58,379 nucleotides of DNA from an uncultured Lachnospiraceae bacterium. GTDB lineage: Bacteria > Bacillota > Clostridia > Lachnospirales > Lachnospiraceae. Location of the stretch: contig CAMVPR010000014.1 in the NCBI GenBank assembly GCA_947169385.1, forward strand, positions 1-58,379. Reading direction: 5' to 3'. The notes under the pieces are model-generated. The model saw nothing but the letters and a program-made list of their open reading frames with translations. It was not told the origin of the DNA and made no database searches. A program made the position numbers and the translations under genes. The number at the start of each line of letters is the position of its first letter. Within the stretch, counting starts at the first letter, position 1. Positions 32,316 through 40,465 of the stretch are shown piece after piece.

Positions 32316-32372
32316 TTGACTTAACATCTTTTTTATTGTTTAATAGTATCTGTGGTTACGCTCGTTAACCAC
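32316..32372 (+). promoter_or_regulatory. Promoter and inverted repeat before the PH-domain genes
   Basis: TTGACT (32316-32321), 17 bp, TTTAAT (32339-32344). Just downstream a perfect 7-bp inverted repeat GTGGTTA-N7-TAACCAC (32352-32372) covers the probable transcription start and could be an operator or a leader hairpin. Confidence 0.5.
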
Positions 32373-32398
32373 ATAATAAATAGTAAGGAGACTATCTA

Positions 32399-32974
32399 AT
32401 GAATAAGAATGATATGGAGAAACTTAACATCAGAGCGCTGTGGCTTATGATGCTGTCAAGCGTTATTGGAGCTATTTTTTTCACACTGATTGTTGTTTTT
32501 ACTTGGTTCGCAATAAATGAAGGTGTGCCACAGGAGATTAAGCCTACTGTTAAGTGGGTCAAGACTCTTGTTCTCTTTGTGGTTTGGGTATATACATTTG
32601 CATCGCCTCTTATCAGATACGAGAGATATAGGTATATATTCAATGACGAGGAGATAAGAGTAAGAGAAGGTTTATGGTGGGTTAAGACACTTGTTGTACC
32701 TATCGAGAGACTTCATCAGGTTGAGATGCAGAGCGGTCCTTTAGACCAGCTTTTCAGATTTACCAAGATTATTGTAACTACTGCTGGTGGTAACGGTGTT
32801 GTAAGATTTATAGAGATGGATAAGGCGGATGACCTTGTCAATTCGCTCAAGATTCGTATCAACAGTTATGCGGTTAAGGGAAGAAGCAAGAATCCTAATG
32901 CGTTTGCAGCTAAAGAAGCAGTTAATATTGCAAATGATACCGCTTCGGATGTTAACTCCGACGATTTAGTATGA
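32399..32974 (+). CDS. Bacterial PH-domain membrane protein (YdbS-like)
   Basis: A 191-aa protein with two hydrophobic segments (about 14-38 and 56-73) followed by a bacterial pleckstrin-homology domain (bPH2/DUF304; residues about 75-165, with RYRYIFNDEEIRVREG and IERLHQVEMQSGPLDQLF). YdbS and YdbT of Bacillus are the named relatives, encoded as a pair as here; they affect sensitivity to certain antimicrobial peptides. AAGGAG lies 8 bp upstream. The next gene, the YdbT-like partner, follows at once. Confidence 0.85.
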   Translation: MNKNDMEKLNIRALWLMMLSSVIGAIFFTLIVVFTWFAINEGVPQEIKPTVKWVKTLVLFVVWVYTFASPLIRYERYRYIFNDEEIRVREGLWWVKTLVVPIERLHQVEMQSGPLDQLFRFTKIIVTTAGGNGVVRFIEMDKADDLVNSLKIRINSYAVKGRSKNPNAFAAKEAVNIANDTASDVNSDDLV

Positions 32975-32988
32975 TCGGAGGGGCACCT

Positions 32989-34608
32989 ATGAAAGATATA
33001 ACTGGAGTAAGGAATCATTGGAGCTATATATTAGAGCAGGTAGCCAATTTTATATGGGTCATAATAGGTATGGTTTTTGCTATGCAAGGGGCTCTTACCG
33101 AAGGTATTAAGCTGTTAAGGGAAGGACATGTCAAGGAAGGAATGATGGTTCTTGCCGGATTCTTTGTTATTGTGCTTATAGTAGCATTTGTCTGCTTTAG
33201 AAGATGGCTTAAGACTACGATGACGGTAAGAGATGGAGTTATCACCATTAAGCGTGATACTATGTTTAAGAAGGTTACCAACATCAACATTTCAAATATA
33301 TCTAATATTAATTTGGAGAGGAATCTCTTTGAGCTGTTTATGGGTACATATAAGCTTAAGATAGATACTTCAAGTACGACTGAAGCTACATCGACTGATA
33401 TGTTGATGGTGTTTAAGAAAGAGAAAGCTGAAGAGATTAGAGCCATTGTTATGGATATGGCGAAGAAAGCAAGAGAGGCGCTTGAGGAAGATAATCTTGA
33501 CGTCGAGGCTATGGGTGTGACGGAAGGTGCCGGATTTGAGTCGGTTGATAATACCGCGAACGTTGATAACGGTATAACTTCTGATAACAGCCAGTCTAAG
33601 TCGATTATCAATGAGCAGGTAATCAAGGATACATTTGCAGAGGATAACTTTGATGTTACCTATAGCGCTAAGGAATTCTTGATTAACGCAATTACAAGTA
33701 CTTCAATAATCATATTTGTGCTTATAATAGGTGGCATTGCTTTGCTTGTTATAGCAGCGATTATGGCGGCGACTAAGGGTATCGGAGCGGTTGCTGCCGC
33801 GGTTGGAGGACTTGCTGTAGCAGCATTTACTATATTGAGTATAGTCTGGGCACAGATCAAGTCTTGGGAGTCGGATGTTAACTTTAGGTCGACGAGACGC
33901 GGAGACAGTATTCTTATCAATACCGGATTGATTACAAGAAGAAAGTATACCATTCCGCTCGCTAAGATTAACGCAATTGAGATTAACTCTACATTTCTTG
34001 GAGTTATGACCAGGATGGCTAGAGTGGATGTTGTCAATATTGGTGGAGATTCGGGTGATACGACCGGTCATAGAATTCTTCTTTACGACAAGGTTCCTGA
34101 GCTTATGAGAAAACTTAAGCTTATTATGCCTGAGTTTAAGACGGTTGACAAGATAAGCTATGAGAGACAACCGGTTAATGTACTTGTCAGAAATCTTATA
34201 GGCTGTACGTTTTGGTTTGGATTATTCTGCGGTGGAAGCATGTTTGCCATGTTTAAAATGTGGGGAAATAGAGACAATATTCTTATGATTCCGGCGCTTT
34301 TTATGTTGGTTGTTTATCTTTTGACCATGCTGGGATTTATAATGTCCTACAAGAGAAGAGGACTATACTACGACGATTTATACTTGGTTGTGGTAAACGG
34401 AGTATTCTCAAGAAGTATCAAGGTAATACCATACGAGCGTATTCAGCAGATAGAATATCGTGATAATCCAATATTCAGATTGTTCAACGTCAAGTCTGCG
34501 ACTATTACGGTTCAGGGGGGCTCACTTGGAATGAGCGCTATATCGACAGGACAATTCCCTGTCGACAGATATGCCGGTGTTGAAGAACATCTTAGAAAGA
34601 CCTACTAA
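32989..34608 (+). CDS. Bacterial PH-domain membrane protein (YdbT-like)
   Basis: A 539-aa protein with repeated bPH2/DUF304 domains between pairs of transmembrane helices: helices near 20-70, a PH unit to about 150, helices near 225-280, a second PH unit (SILINTGLITRRKYTIPLAKINAIEINSTF), helices near 400-450, and a third unit (YLVVVNGVFSRSIKVIPYERIQQIEYRDNP). It fits YdbT, the larger partner of YdbS. The start at 32989 is chosen for GGAGGGG 5 bp upstream; an ATG at 32971 overlaps the previous stop. A methyltransferase gene follows after 1 bp. Confidence 0.85.
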   Translation: MKDITGVRNHWSYILEQVANFIWVIIGMVFAMQGALTEGIKLLREGHVKEGMMVLAGFFVIVLIVAFVCFRRWLKTTMTVRDGVITIKRDTMFKKVTNINISNISNINLERNLFELFMGTYKLKIDTSSTTEATSTDMLMVFKKEKAEEIRAIVMDMAKKAREALEEDNLDVEAMGVTEGAGFESVDNTANVDNGITSDNSQSKSIINEQVIKDTFAEDNFDVTYSAKEFLINAITSTSIIIFVLIIGGIALLVIAAIMAATKGIGAVAAAVGGLAVAAFTILSIVWAQIKSWESDVNFRSTRRGDSILINTGLITRRKYTIPLAKINAIEINSTFLGVMTRMARVDVVNIGGDSGDTTGHRILLYDKVPELMRKLKLIMPEFKTVDKISYERQPVNVLVRNLIGCTFWFGLFCGGSMFAMFKMWGNRDNILMIPALFMLVVYLLTMLGFIMSYKRRGLYYDDLYLVVVNGVFSRSIKVIPYERIQQIEYRDNPIFRLFNVKSATITVQGGSLGMSAISTGQFPVDRYAGVEEHLRKTY

Positions 34609-34609
34609 T

Positions 34610-35422
34610 ATGAATGATTTAGAGAAACATTACAACAAATTTAACGAGGATAAGAGGCTACTTAGACGTCATGGGCAGGTAGAATATATGACGGCAATGA
34701 AATATATCCACAAAATGTTAGATGAACGCCGAAGCAGTTTTTCGTCCGGATTAGATAACGGTCTAATGAGTATCATAGATATCGGTGCCGGGACAGGCAG
34801 ATATGCCGTTAAGTTAGCTGAAGAAGGCTATGATGTTACTGCTGTTGAGTATGTCAAGTACAATCTTGGTATCCTTAAGAAGAAGGGGAGTAATGTTAAG
34901 GCGTATCAGGGAGACGCGAGAAAGCTTAAGCGATTCGAAGATAACTCATTTGATGTTTCACTCCTTTTTGGGCCTATGTATCATTTGTATAATGATGAGG
35001 ACAAGGCGAGTGCGTTAAGTGAAGCGGTTAGAGTGACTAAACCCGGAGGATATATCCTGGTTCAGTATCTTATGAATGAGTACAGTGTGCTTATGTACGG
35101 ATTTAAGGAAGGTCACATTAAAGAGGCGTTGAGTGACGGAAGACTAGATGAGGATTTTAAGACTCATTCTAAAGAATCTGATTTATATGAGTATGTTAGA
35201 CTAGAGGATATAGACAGAATCAATGCTTATGTTGATAATATAAGGCTTGTTAAGAGACTGTCGGTTGACGGCGCTACAGATTATATGAGGCCTGTTGTTA
35301 ATGCGATGGATGAAGAGACATTTGACTTGTATGTTAAGTATCATATGAGTATATGTGAGAGAGCGGAGTTACTTGGTGCGAGCTCTCACGTTATGGATAT
35401 ACTTGTTAAGGAAGGTGAATGA
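34610..35422 (+). CDS. SAM-dependent methyltransferase
   Basis: A 270-aa class I methyltransferase. The SAM-binding motif I is IIDIGAGTGRYAVKLAEEG with the acidic end of strand 2 at VTAVEY; motif III/IV reads SFDVSLLFGPMYHLY and the post motif LSEAVRVTKPGGYILVQYL. The fold is the Methyltransf_11 type; the substrate (small molecule, RNA or protein) is not visible. The start is one base after the YdbT-like stop, and the following MecA-like gene starts 2 bp after its stop, so these are coupled genes. Confidence 0.85.
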   Translation: MNDLEKHYNKFNEDKRLLRRHGQVEYMTAMKYIHKMLDERRSSFSSGLDNGLMSIIDIGAGTGRYAVKLAEEGYDVTAVEYVKYNLGILKKKGSNVKAYQGDARKLKRFEDNSFDVSLLFGPMYHLYNDEDKASALSEAVRVTKPGGYILVQYLMNEYSVLMYGFKEGHIKEALSDGRLDEDFKTHSKESDLYEYVRLEDIDRINAYVDNIRLVKRLSVDGATDYMRPVVNAMDEETFDLYVKYHMSICERAELLGASSHVMDILVKEGE

Positions 35423-35423
35423 T

Positions 35424-35825
35424 ATGCATATTGTTGAAGACGATAGGTATAGGGTTAAATGTCACGTTACCAGAAAAGATCTGCATATACATGGAATAAC
35501 TGTTGATGATATAGTTAACAGAACTCCTTTAGCCAGGATATTTTTCAGCAAGGCTGCTGAATTGGCTAAGAACAGTACGAACTATGAGTGGCCACACTCT
35601 GCGTACTCTATGCAGCTTGAGTTCTATCAGTCAGATATCGTTATAACATTTTCGGAGAGAGTGGATGATTACATCTACAATCTTAAACAGACGGCGCTTA
35701 CTATGGATAAGGGTGAGGCGGAATCACTTGAGAAGATGATCTTCACTTTAGAGACACTTGATGAGTCCGGTAAGAGGGCGATGATAAGCAACTTTGAGCA
35801 CTCTGTAAGAGACGCTATGGAGTAG
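35424..35825 (+). CDS. MecA-like N-terminal-domain mini-protein
   Basis: A 133-aa protein. The first 80 residues follow the pattern of the MecA substrate-recognition domain (VTRKDLHIHGITVDDI for LEERGIDLEDL; ARIFFSKAAELAK for the LFFEVMDEA helix; then two strands ending DIVITFSERVDDY). The ClpC-binding C-terminal domain of MecA is missing; a charged helix replaces it. If it binds substrates it may act as an anti-adaptor or recruit to another partner (inference). AAGGTGA overlaps the previous stop. A full-length MecA is at 8983. The assignment is based on pattern only. Confidence 0.6.
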   Translation: MHIVEDDRYRVKCHVTRKDLHIHGITVDDIVNRTPLARIFFSKAAELAKNSTNYEWPHSAYSMQLEFYQSDIVITFSERVDDYIYNLKQTALTMDKGEAESLEKMIFTLETLDESGKRAMISNFEHSVRDAME

Positions 35826-35846
35826 ATTTTATCGTGTATTTTTACT

Positions 35847-35874
35847 AAGGAATGCTTGTCGCATTCCTTTTTTT
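35847..35874 (+). terminator. Terminator after the MecA-like gene
   Basis: AAGGAATGC/GCATTCCTT, perfect 9-bp stem with a 5-nt loop, followed by seven T. Confidence 0.88.
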
Positions 35875-35902
35875 ATGATATAATATTAGACAGTTATCTA
35901 AT
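35856..35902 (+). promoter_or_regulatory. Promoter and candidate operator of the ArsR-type gene
   Basis: TTGTCG (35856-35861) lies in the loop of the preceding terminator; after 17 bp comes a perfect TATAAT (35879-35884). Directly after it is the inverted repeat ATTAGA-N6-TCTAAT (35885-35902), a likely operator at the transcription start, possibly for the encoded regulator itself. Confidence 0.5.
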
Positions 35903-35956
35903 TATATAGGGTTTATAGTTAATACACATCTAACTAATTAAGAGAGGTAATTAGAC

Positions 35957-37033
35957 ATGGATCAACTTAAGAATGAAATCAAGAGCAAAATCAGGGTTCA
36001 GTACAATGAGTGTTTCGAGTTCGCCAGAGCTATAGAGTATCTCTGCGAGCGCTATGAGAAGCCATTGCCGGAGGGAGTTGTTATAGCCGAGGCAGATGCA
36101 AGTGTTAAAGAGAAGCTTAAGACCAAGGTTGGTAAGGAGATGCATAAGAGCATTCAGTGGTTATATAAGAATCTTAACATTTCCGGTATTATAGAGGCTT
36201 ATGCAGTTGACTACCACACAGCCACTGTAGACGAGATGCTTTATGCTATCGAGGGTAGCGATGATGTAGCGCTCTGTAACTATATTGGTGGTATATACAT
36301 ATCTAAGTATAAGGCACAGCATTACAGAGACTGGTCAGAGGTTAAGCATAGTGTCGAGCTTATGAAGATATATATTAAGGAATGCCAGGTTATCGACGAG
36401 AGTAGCAGAGCTAACGTTGTTAAGTGCCTTGAGGCGCCTAGAGACACCAAGAAGAAGATTATCAACACTCTTAGAAAGTTCTATAAGGATGCGTTCTCTA
36501 AGGTTAAGAATCAAGTTGAGAAGATATTATCTGAGGCACAGAAGCAGTATATGGAGCAGCTTTTCCTCACTCCTGTTGATTTTGTCAACAGATACTTCAG
36601 AAACGACTTTAGAGTGTCAGGCGGCAAGTGGGCATATCGTATGGTTATTCACCTTAGTCTTTTTGATCCTGTTGATATTAAGAAGCTTTCTATTCATGAT
36701 TATATTAATCAGGAGGGTTACCTTGTACTTGGTAAGGAAGCTATACAGTGGTATAACGACGAGAATCAGTCGCGCATTATCTGTCAGTACCTCAAGGCTA
36801 TAAGCGACGAGAACAGGCTTACTATATTAAAGCAGTTATCAATTAAGCCTTCATATGGTCAGGAACTTGCCGAGAAGCTTTCGATTACCCCTGCAACTAT
36901 TAAGCATCATTTGGCAGTGCTAGAGGAACTTAAGCTTGTCAAGGCGAGCAGAACAGAACACAAGGTGTACTATCTCATCAATAAAGAGGAGATTGAGAAG
37001 GGATTAGACGATCTCAAGACATATCTTATGTGA
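35957..37033 (+). CDS. ArsR-type winged-helix regulator with long N-terminal domain
   Basis: A 358-aa protein. The last 85 residues are a winged-helix domain of the ArsR type (LKAISDENRLTILKQL; SITPATIKHHLAVLEELKLV; then the wing HKVYYL). The first 270 residues are a largely helical domain I do not recognise; it has no cysteine cluster suggesting metal sensing. It may sense a ligand or partner protein. AGAGAGGTAA lies before the ATG, and a candidate operator sits at its promoter. Confidence 0.82.
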   Translation: MDQLKNEIKSKIRVQYNECFEFARAIEYLCERYEKPLPEGVVIAEADASVKEKLKTKVGKEMHKSIQWLYKNLNISGIIEAYAVDYHTATVDEMLYAIEGSDDVALCNYIGGIYISKYKAQHYRDWSEVKHSVELMKIYIKECQVIDESSRANVVKCLEAPRDTKKKIINTLRKFYKDAFSKVKNQVEKILSEAQKQYMEQLFLTPVDFVNRYFRNDFRVSGGKWAYRMVIHLSLFDPVDIKKLSIHDYINQEGYLVLGKEAIQWYNDENQSRIICQYLKAISDENRLTILKQLSIKPSYGQELAEKLSITPATIKHHLAVLEELKLVKASRTEHKVYYLINKEEIEKGLDDLKTYLM

Positions 37034-37157
37034 TTTGTCAAGCCTCAAAGCCCTTGAATTCTTTGTAAAATGTGACGAATTTTTCTCTAAAACCCCCTTT
37101 TTTAGGGCTGAATTTCGTTAAATATCAATAGAAATCAATAAATATAGGCTTTTTTGC

Positions 37158-37186
37158 TTGACAAAACGCCGTGAACACGATATAAC
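37158..37186 (+). promoter_or_regulatory. Strong promoter of hup
   Basis: Perfect TTGACA (37158-37163), 17 bp, TATAAC (37181-37186). It gives an untranslated leader of about 90 nt. Confidence 0.78.
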
Positions 37187-37282
37187 ATACATTGTAGCGT
37201 ATGTCCGCGTTATGGATTACGCGTGTCCCGTCACCGATTTAGGTGATAATAATAAATAATTTATAGAGGAGGAACTAATCCT

Positions 37283-37567
37283 ATGAACAAGACAGAATTA
37301 GTTGCAGCTATTGCAGAGAAGACAGAGTTATCTAAGAAGGACTCAGAGAAGGCACTTAAGGCTTTCACAGAGGTTGTTACAAGCGAGCTCGTTAAGGGCG
37401 AGAAGGTTCAGCTTGTTGGTTTTGGTACATTTGAAGTTGCTAAGAGATCAGCTCGTGAGGGACGTAACCCACAGACTGGTGAGACTATCAAGATCAAGGC
37501 TTCTAAGGCTCCTAAGTTCAAGGCTGGTAAGGCTTTAAAGGACTCTGTTAACAAGAAGAAGAAATAA
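37283..37567 (+). CDS. hup: HU-family DNA-binding protein
   Basis: A 94-aa histone-like protein that bends and compacts DNA as a dimer. Signature pieces are [36 protein letters not shown] (the beta-arm tip with its proline) and [10 protein letters not shown]. The Lys-rich tail KKKK is slightly longer than in Bacillus HBsu (92 aa). AGGAGG lies before the ATG, and a strong terminator follows. Its neighbours rqcP and divIC match the Bacillus yabN-yabO-divIC region, in which such genes cluster. Confidence 0.96.
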   Translation: MNKTELVAAIAEKTELSKKDSEKALKAFTEVVTSELVKGEKVQLVGFGTFEVAKRSAREGRNPQTGETIKIKASKAPKFKAGKALKDSVNKKKK

Positions 37568-37599
37568 TTTCTCTTGAAGTTCATAATGGGGTTTTAAGG

Positions 37600-37631
37600 T
37601 CGTCTCCTTAATTTAAGGAGACGATTTTTTT
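37600..37631 (+). terminator. Terminator after hup
   Basis: TCGTCTCCTTAA/TTAAGGAGACGA, 12-bp stem, followed by seven T. rqcP begins only 20 bp later and so may depend on read-through. Confidence 0.9.
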
Positions 37632-37650
37632 GTTAAGGAAGGTGGATAAC

Positions 37651-37890
37651 ATGCGATTAGACAAATACCTTAAGGTTTCAAGACTTATAAAGAGACGTAC
37701 TATCGCTAACGAGGCATGTGACGCAGGGCGAGTTATAGTTAACGGCAACCCTGTTAAGGCGTCATATTCTGTTAAGGTCGGAGATGAGATTGAGATTCAG
37801 TTCGGTAACAGGAGTGTCAAGGTTCGCGTTACCGAAGTGGCAGAGACGGTCAAAAAGGACGAAGCCAAGGAATTATATGAAATGATTTAA
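37651..37890 (+). CDS. rqcP: S4-domain RNA-binding protein RqcP (YabO/Hsp15-like)
   Basis: A 79-aa protein that is essentially one S4 RNA-binding domain: MRLDKYLKVSRLIKRRTIANE, GRVIVNGNPVKASYSVKVGDEIEI. In Bacillus, RqcP (YabO) binds stalled 50S subunits and helps RqcH add alanine tails in ribosome quality control; the E. coli relative is Hsp15. The start at 37651 is chosen for AAGGTGG 8 bp upstream; a longer TTG start at 37630 would lie in the hup terminator. divIC follows after 110 bp. Confidence 0.9.
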   Translation: MRLDKYLKVSRLIKRRTIANEACDAGRVIVNGNPVKASYSVKVGDEIEIQFGNRSVKVRVTEVAETVKKDEAKELYEMI

Positions 37891-38000
37891 GTAATACTTT
37901 AAAAGCTCTTGCATTTTCATAATATTTGAATTATAATGTACAGTACGGGTGAGTGTTCGTTCACTCGTGTTGCAGAAGGTGTATTAGCGGGGTACATAAC

Positions 38001-38303
38001 ATGGCAAGAAGACAACGCAATAGGGTTAAGACTAAGAAGGGCATGTGGATTGTCATTCTGGTTACCGTTATTGTATGCGGGGCATTGCTTTATGGTAGAG
38101 CGGAACTTAATAACAAAGAGAAAGCTTTAGCCGCTGAGCAGCTTAGGCTTGAACAGAGTATTGAGGATGCTAAGGCAGAGAGCAAGGAATTAGACAACCA
38201 GAAGTCATATATGCAGACAGATGAGTATGTAGAAGAGGTCGCAAGAGAGAAGCTCGGTATGGTTAAGGATGATGAGATACTGTTCCGTGCCGGTGATAAA
38301 TGA
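38001..38303 (+). CDS. divIC: Septum formation initiator FtsB/DivIC
   Basis: A 100-aa bitopic division protein. A basic N-terminus (RRQRNRVKTKKG) precedes one membrane segment (about 11-31) and a coiled coil (about 35-75: LNNKEKALAAEQLRLEQSIE), then the conserved YVEEVAREKLGMVKDDEI ending. It acts outside the membrane with FtsL/DivIB in the divisome. The start at 38001 fits family length; a longer frame from 37953 adds a Cys-rich stretch without support. The rqcP-divIC order is typical of Firmicutes. Confidence 0.9.
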   Translation: MARRQRNRVKTKKGMWIVILVTVIVCGALLYGRAELNNKEKALAAEQLRLEQSIEDAKAESKELDNQKSYMQTDEYVEEVAREKLGMVKDDEILFRAGDK

Positions 38304-38356
38304 CACTTCTATAGCTTATGTTACACTTAATCCGGATTATCAATTGGGATGGTATT

Positions 38357-38372
38357 TTGACATAATTGTCAA
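38357..38372. promoter_or_regulatory. Palindrome upstream of the ABC exporter genes
   Basis: TTGACA-TAAT-TGTCAA, a perfect 16-bp palindrome 37 bp before the natA-like start codon. The left half also looks like a -35 box. It may be an operator. Confidence 0.35.
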
Positions 38373-38408
38373 GGTGCTGTCTCATTTTTTTAGTAAGGAG
38401 GTATAATA

Positions 38409-39257
38409 ATGGTAGAGGTTAAAGGACTCACCAAGATTTACAAGCTGTCTAACAGGCAGAAGAAGGAGATGAACATCAAGGACAGTAAGAAGATTGCCGT
38501 TGACAATGTTTCATTTACTGCAAATGAAGGAGAGATATTCGGTCTCTTAGGTCCGAACGGTGCAGGTAAGACCACAACACTCAGAGTTATATCAACGCTT
38601 CTAAAGCCGACTAGAGGCGAGGTTTTGGTTGAAGGACACGATACGGTTAAAGAAGCAGAGCTTGCCAGAGCCGATATTTGCTTTCTGACTAATGAACTTA
38701 AGTTAGATCCGAAGTTTACTCCGAGGTATTTATTCAGAATGTTTGGAAGACTTCACGGCCTTAGTGATGAGATTATAGATGCAAGGCAGGAGGAGCTTTT
38801 TAGTATATTTGGAATAGTTGATTTTCAGGACAAGAAGATAGAGGAACTATCAACCGGAATGAAGCAGAAGGCTTCGATTGCAGTAAGTTTAGTTCATGAT
38901 CCAAAGGTTGTGATTTTTGATGAGCCTACCAACGGACTTGATATTATCACTGCAAGAGCTGTTACCGATTACCTTTTCGAATTAAAAAGAAAGGGTAAAG
39001 TTGTCATTGTATCGACACACATTATGTCAGAGGCTCAGAAGCTATGTGACAGAATCGGGATGATTATCGGCGGAAGAAATGTCATAACAGGTACGCTTTC
39101 GGAGATACTTGAAAGCACTAATACAACTGATTTAGAGGATGCATTTTTCGCTATATATAGAACTACTATTACCAATGAAGACGAGCTTAGAGAGCTTAAT
39201 GACCTTGATAAGCAGATTAAGCTTCATGAGAGCGGTAATGATGGGGAGGATGTGTGA
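38409..39257 (+). CDS. natA: ABC transporter ATP-binding protein (NatA-like)
   Basis: A 282-aa ATPase of an ABC-2 type exporter. Walker A is GPNGAGKTT near residue 55, the signature is LSTGMKQKASIA, Walker B is VVIFDEPTNGLD and the switch histidine lies in VSTHIMSE. The closest named type is NatA, which with NatB exports sodium in Bacillus; other family members export drugs or peptides, so the substrate is a guess. It overlaps the permease gene at its stop codon (TGATG). AAGGAGG lies upstream. Confidence 0.85.
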   Translation: MVEVKGLTKIYKLSNRQKKEMNIKDSKKIAVDNVSFTANEGEIFGLLGPNGAGKTTTLRVISTLLKPTRGEVLVEGHDTVKEAELARADICFLTNELKLDPKFTPRYLFRMFGRLHGLSDEIIDARQEELFSIFGIVDFQDKKIEELSTGMKQKASIAVSLVHDPKVVIFDEPTNGLDIITARAVTDYLFELKRKGKVVIVSTHIMSEAQKLCDRIGMIIGGRNVITGTLSEILESTNTTDLEDAFFAIYRTTITNEDELRELNDLDKQIKLHESGNDGEDV

Positions 39258-40465
39258 TGAATACAATTAAGACGATTTATTACAAAGAGATGAGAAGGGT
39301 GCTTTTTGATATCAAGATGGTATTCGGGCTTTTTATTATGCCTATTCTCATGATGGTATTGATATATGGAATTATGGGATTTATGGCGTATACCATGTTC
39401 AGAGATATTGAGGAACATAAGTCATCCGTATATGTTTATGGCGCACCGGATAAGTTCGTTGAAATGTTAGAGGACAACGACAAGAGTGGAGTTGTGAGCA
39501 AGGTTTCTGACAAGAGTGAGCTTAAGAAGCTTAAGGATATGGTTGTTGCCGGTGATGCAGACTACATAATTGAGTTCCCTGACGGATTCTTAGAAGATGT
39601 TAATTCATACAAAGATGGCGATAAAGTTCCGCAGGTCAAGACTTACTATAATCCAAGCGAAGATTACTCGGAGAGTGCTATGGATAAATACTCTCCGGTG
39701 ATTGAGGATTATAGACTCTATCTTTTGGAGGAGAGAGTTGGAACGTTGGATGCGGTAAGCGTGTTTACGGTCGATTCCGACAATAATGAGGCCAAGCTTC
39801 AGGATGACTCTAAAGCAGGCGGTAAGCTGCTTGGCATGATTTTACCATACATAATCTCTATTCTTCTCTTTGCGGGAGCTATGTCTTTAGGCAGTGACAG
39901 TATTGCCGGCGAGAAGGAGAGAGGTACAATGGCTACCATGCTTGTGCTTCCTGTTAAGAGAAGTCATATTGTCTACGGCAAGCTTTTGGCTCTTATGACA
40001 CTCTCGGCTATGACTGCCTGCGTTTACGGAGCGGGTATGCTTGCAAGTATTCCGGTTGCAACAACGCTTATGAGCGTTAACGGCATGAAGCTAAGTATCT
40101 CGGTTGTGCAGGCTATACTTCTTCTTGTTCTCGTAATCAGTATGGTCTTCGTGTATGTTGCCATAGTTGCGGCTTTATCTGTATTTGCCAAGGATATGAA
40201 AGAGGCAAGCACATACATTATGCCGGCTTACCTTGTGGTTATTATCTCGGGTGTAATGACGATGTTCAGGTCGAGTGACACCAATCTTTTTGAGTACTTT
40301 ATACCTCTTTATGGGCCTGCGATGGCTATGAGAAACATTCTTACTCAGGAGATTACCAACATCGAGCTTCTGTTTACGATAGTTGTCAATTTGATTTTCG
40401 GCGCACTGATAGCATTTGTTATCACTAAGACCTTTGAAAATGAAAGGGTTATGTTAAATGCATGA
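39257..40465 (+). CDS. natB: ABC transporter permease (NatB-like, ABC-2 type)
   Basis: A 402-aa permease with one N-terminal membrane helix (about 20-45), a 130-residue extracytoplasmic domain (about 48-190), and five or six helices in the C-terminal half, including the ABC-2 hallmark SDSIAGEKERGTMATMLVLPVKRS. This is the NatB/YhaP layout. The ATG overlaps the ATPase stop codon, and the gene overlaps tilS by 8 bp at its end, so three genes are translationally coupled. Confidence 0.86.
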   Translation: MNTIKTIYYKEMRRVLFDIKMVFGLFIMPILMMVLIYGIMGFMAYTMFRDIEEHKSSVYVYGAPDKFVEMLEDNDKSGVVSKVSDKSELKKLKDMVVAGDADYIIEFPDGFLEDVNSYKDGDKVPQVKTYYNPSEDYSESAMDKYSPVIEDYRLYLLEERVGTLDAVSVFTVDSDNNEAKLQDDSKAGGKLLGMILPYIISILLFAGAMSLGSDSIAGEKERGTMATMLVLPVKRSHIVYGKLLALMTLSAMTACVYGAGMLASIPVATTLMSVNGMKLSISVVQAILLLVLVISMVFVYVAIVAALSVFAKDMKEASTYIMPAYLVVIISGVMTMFRSSDTNLFEYFIPLYGPAMAMRNILTQEITNIELLFTIVVNLIFGALIAFVITKTFENERVMLNA

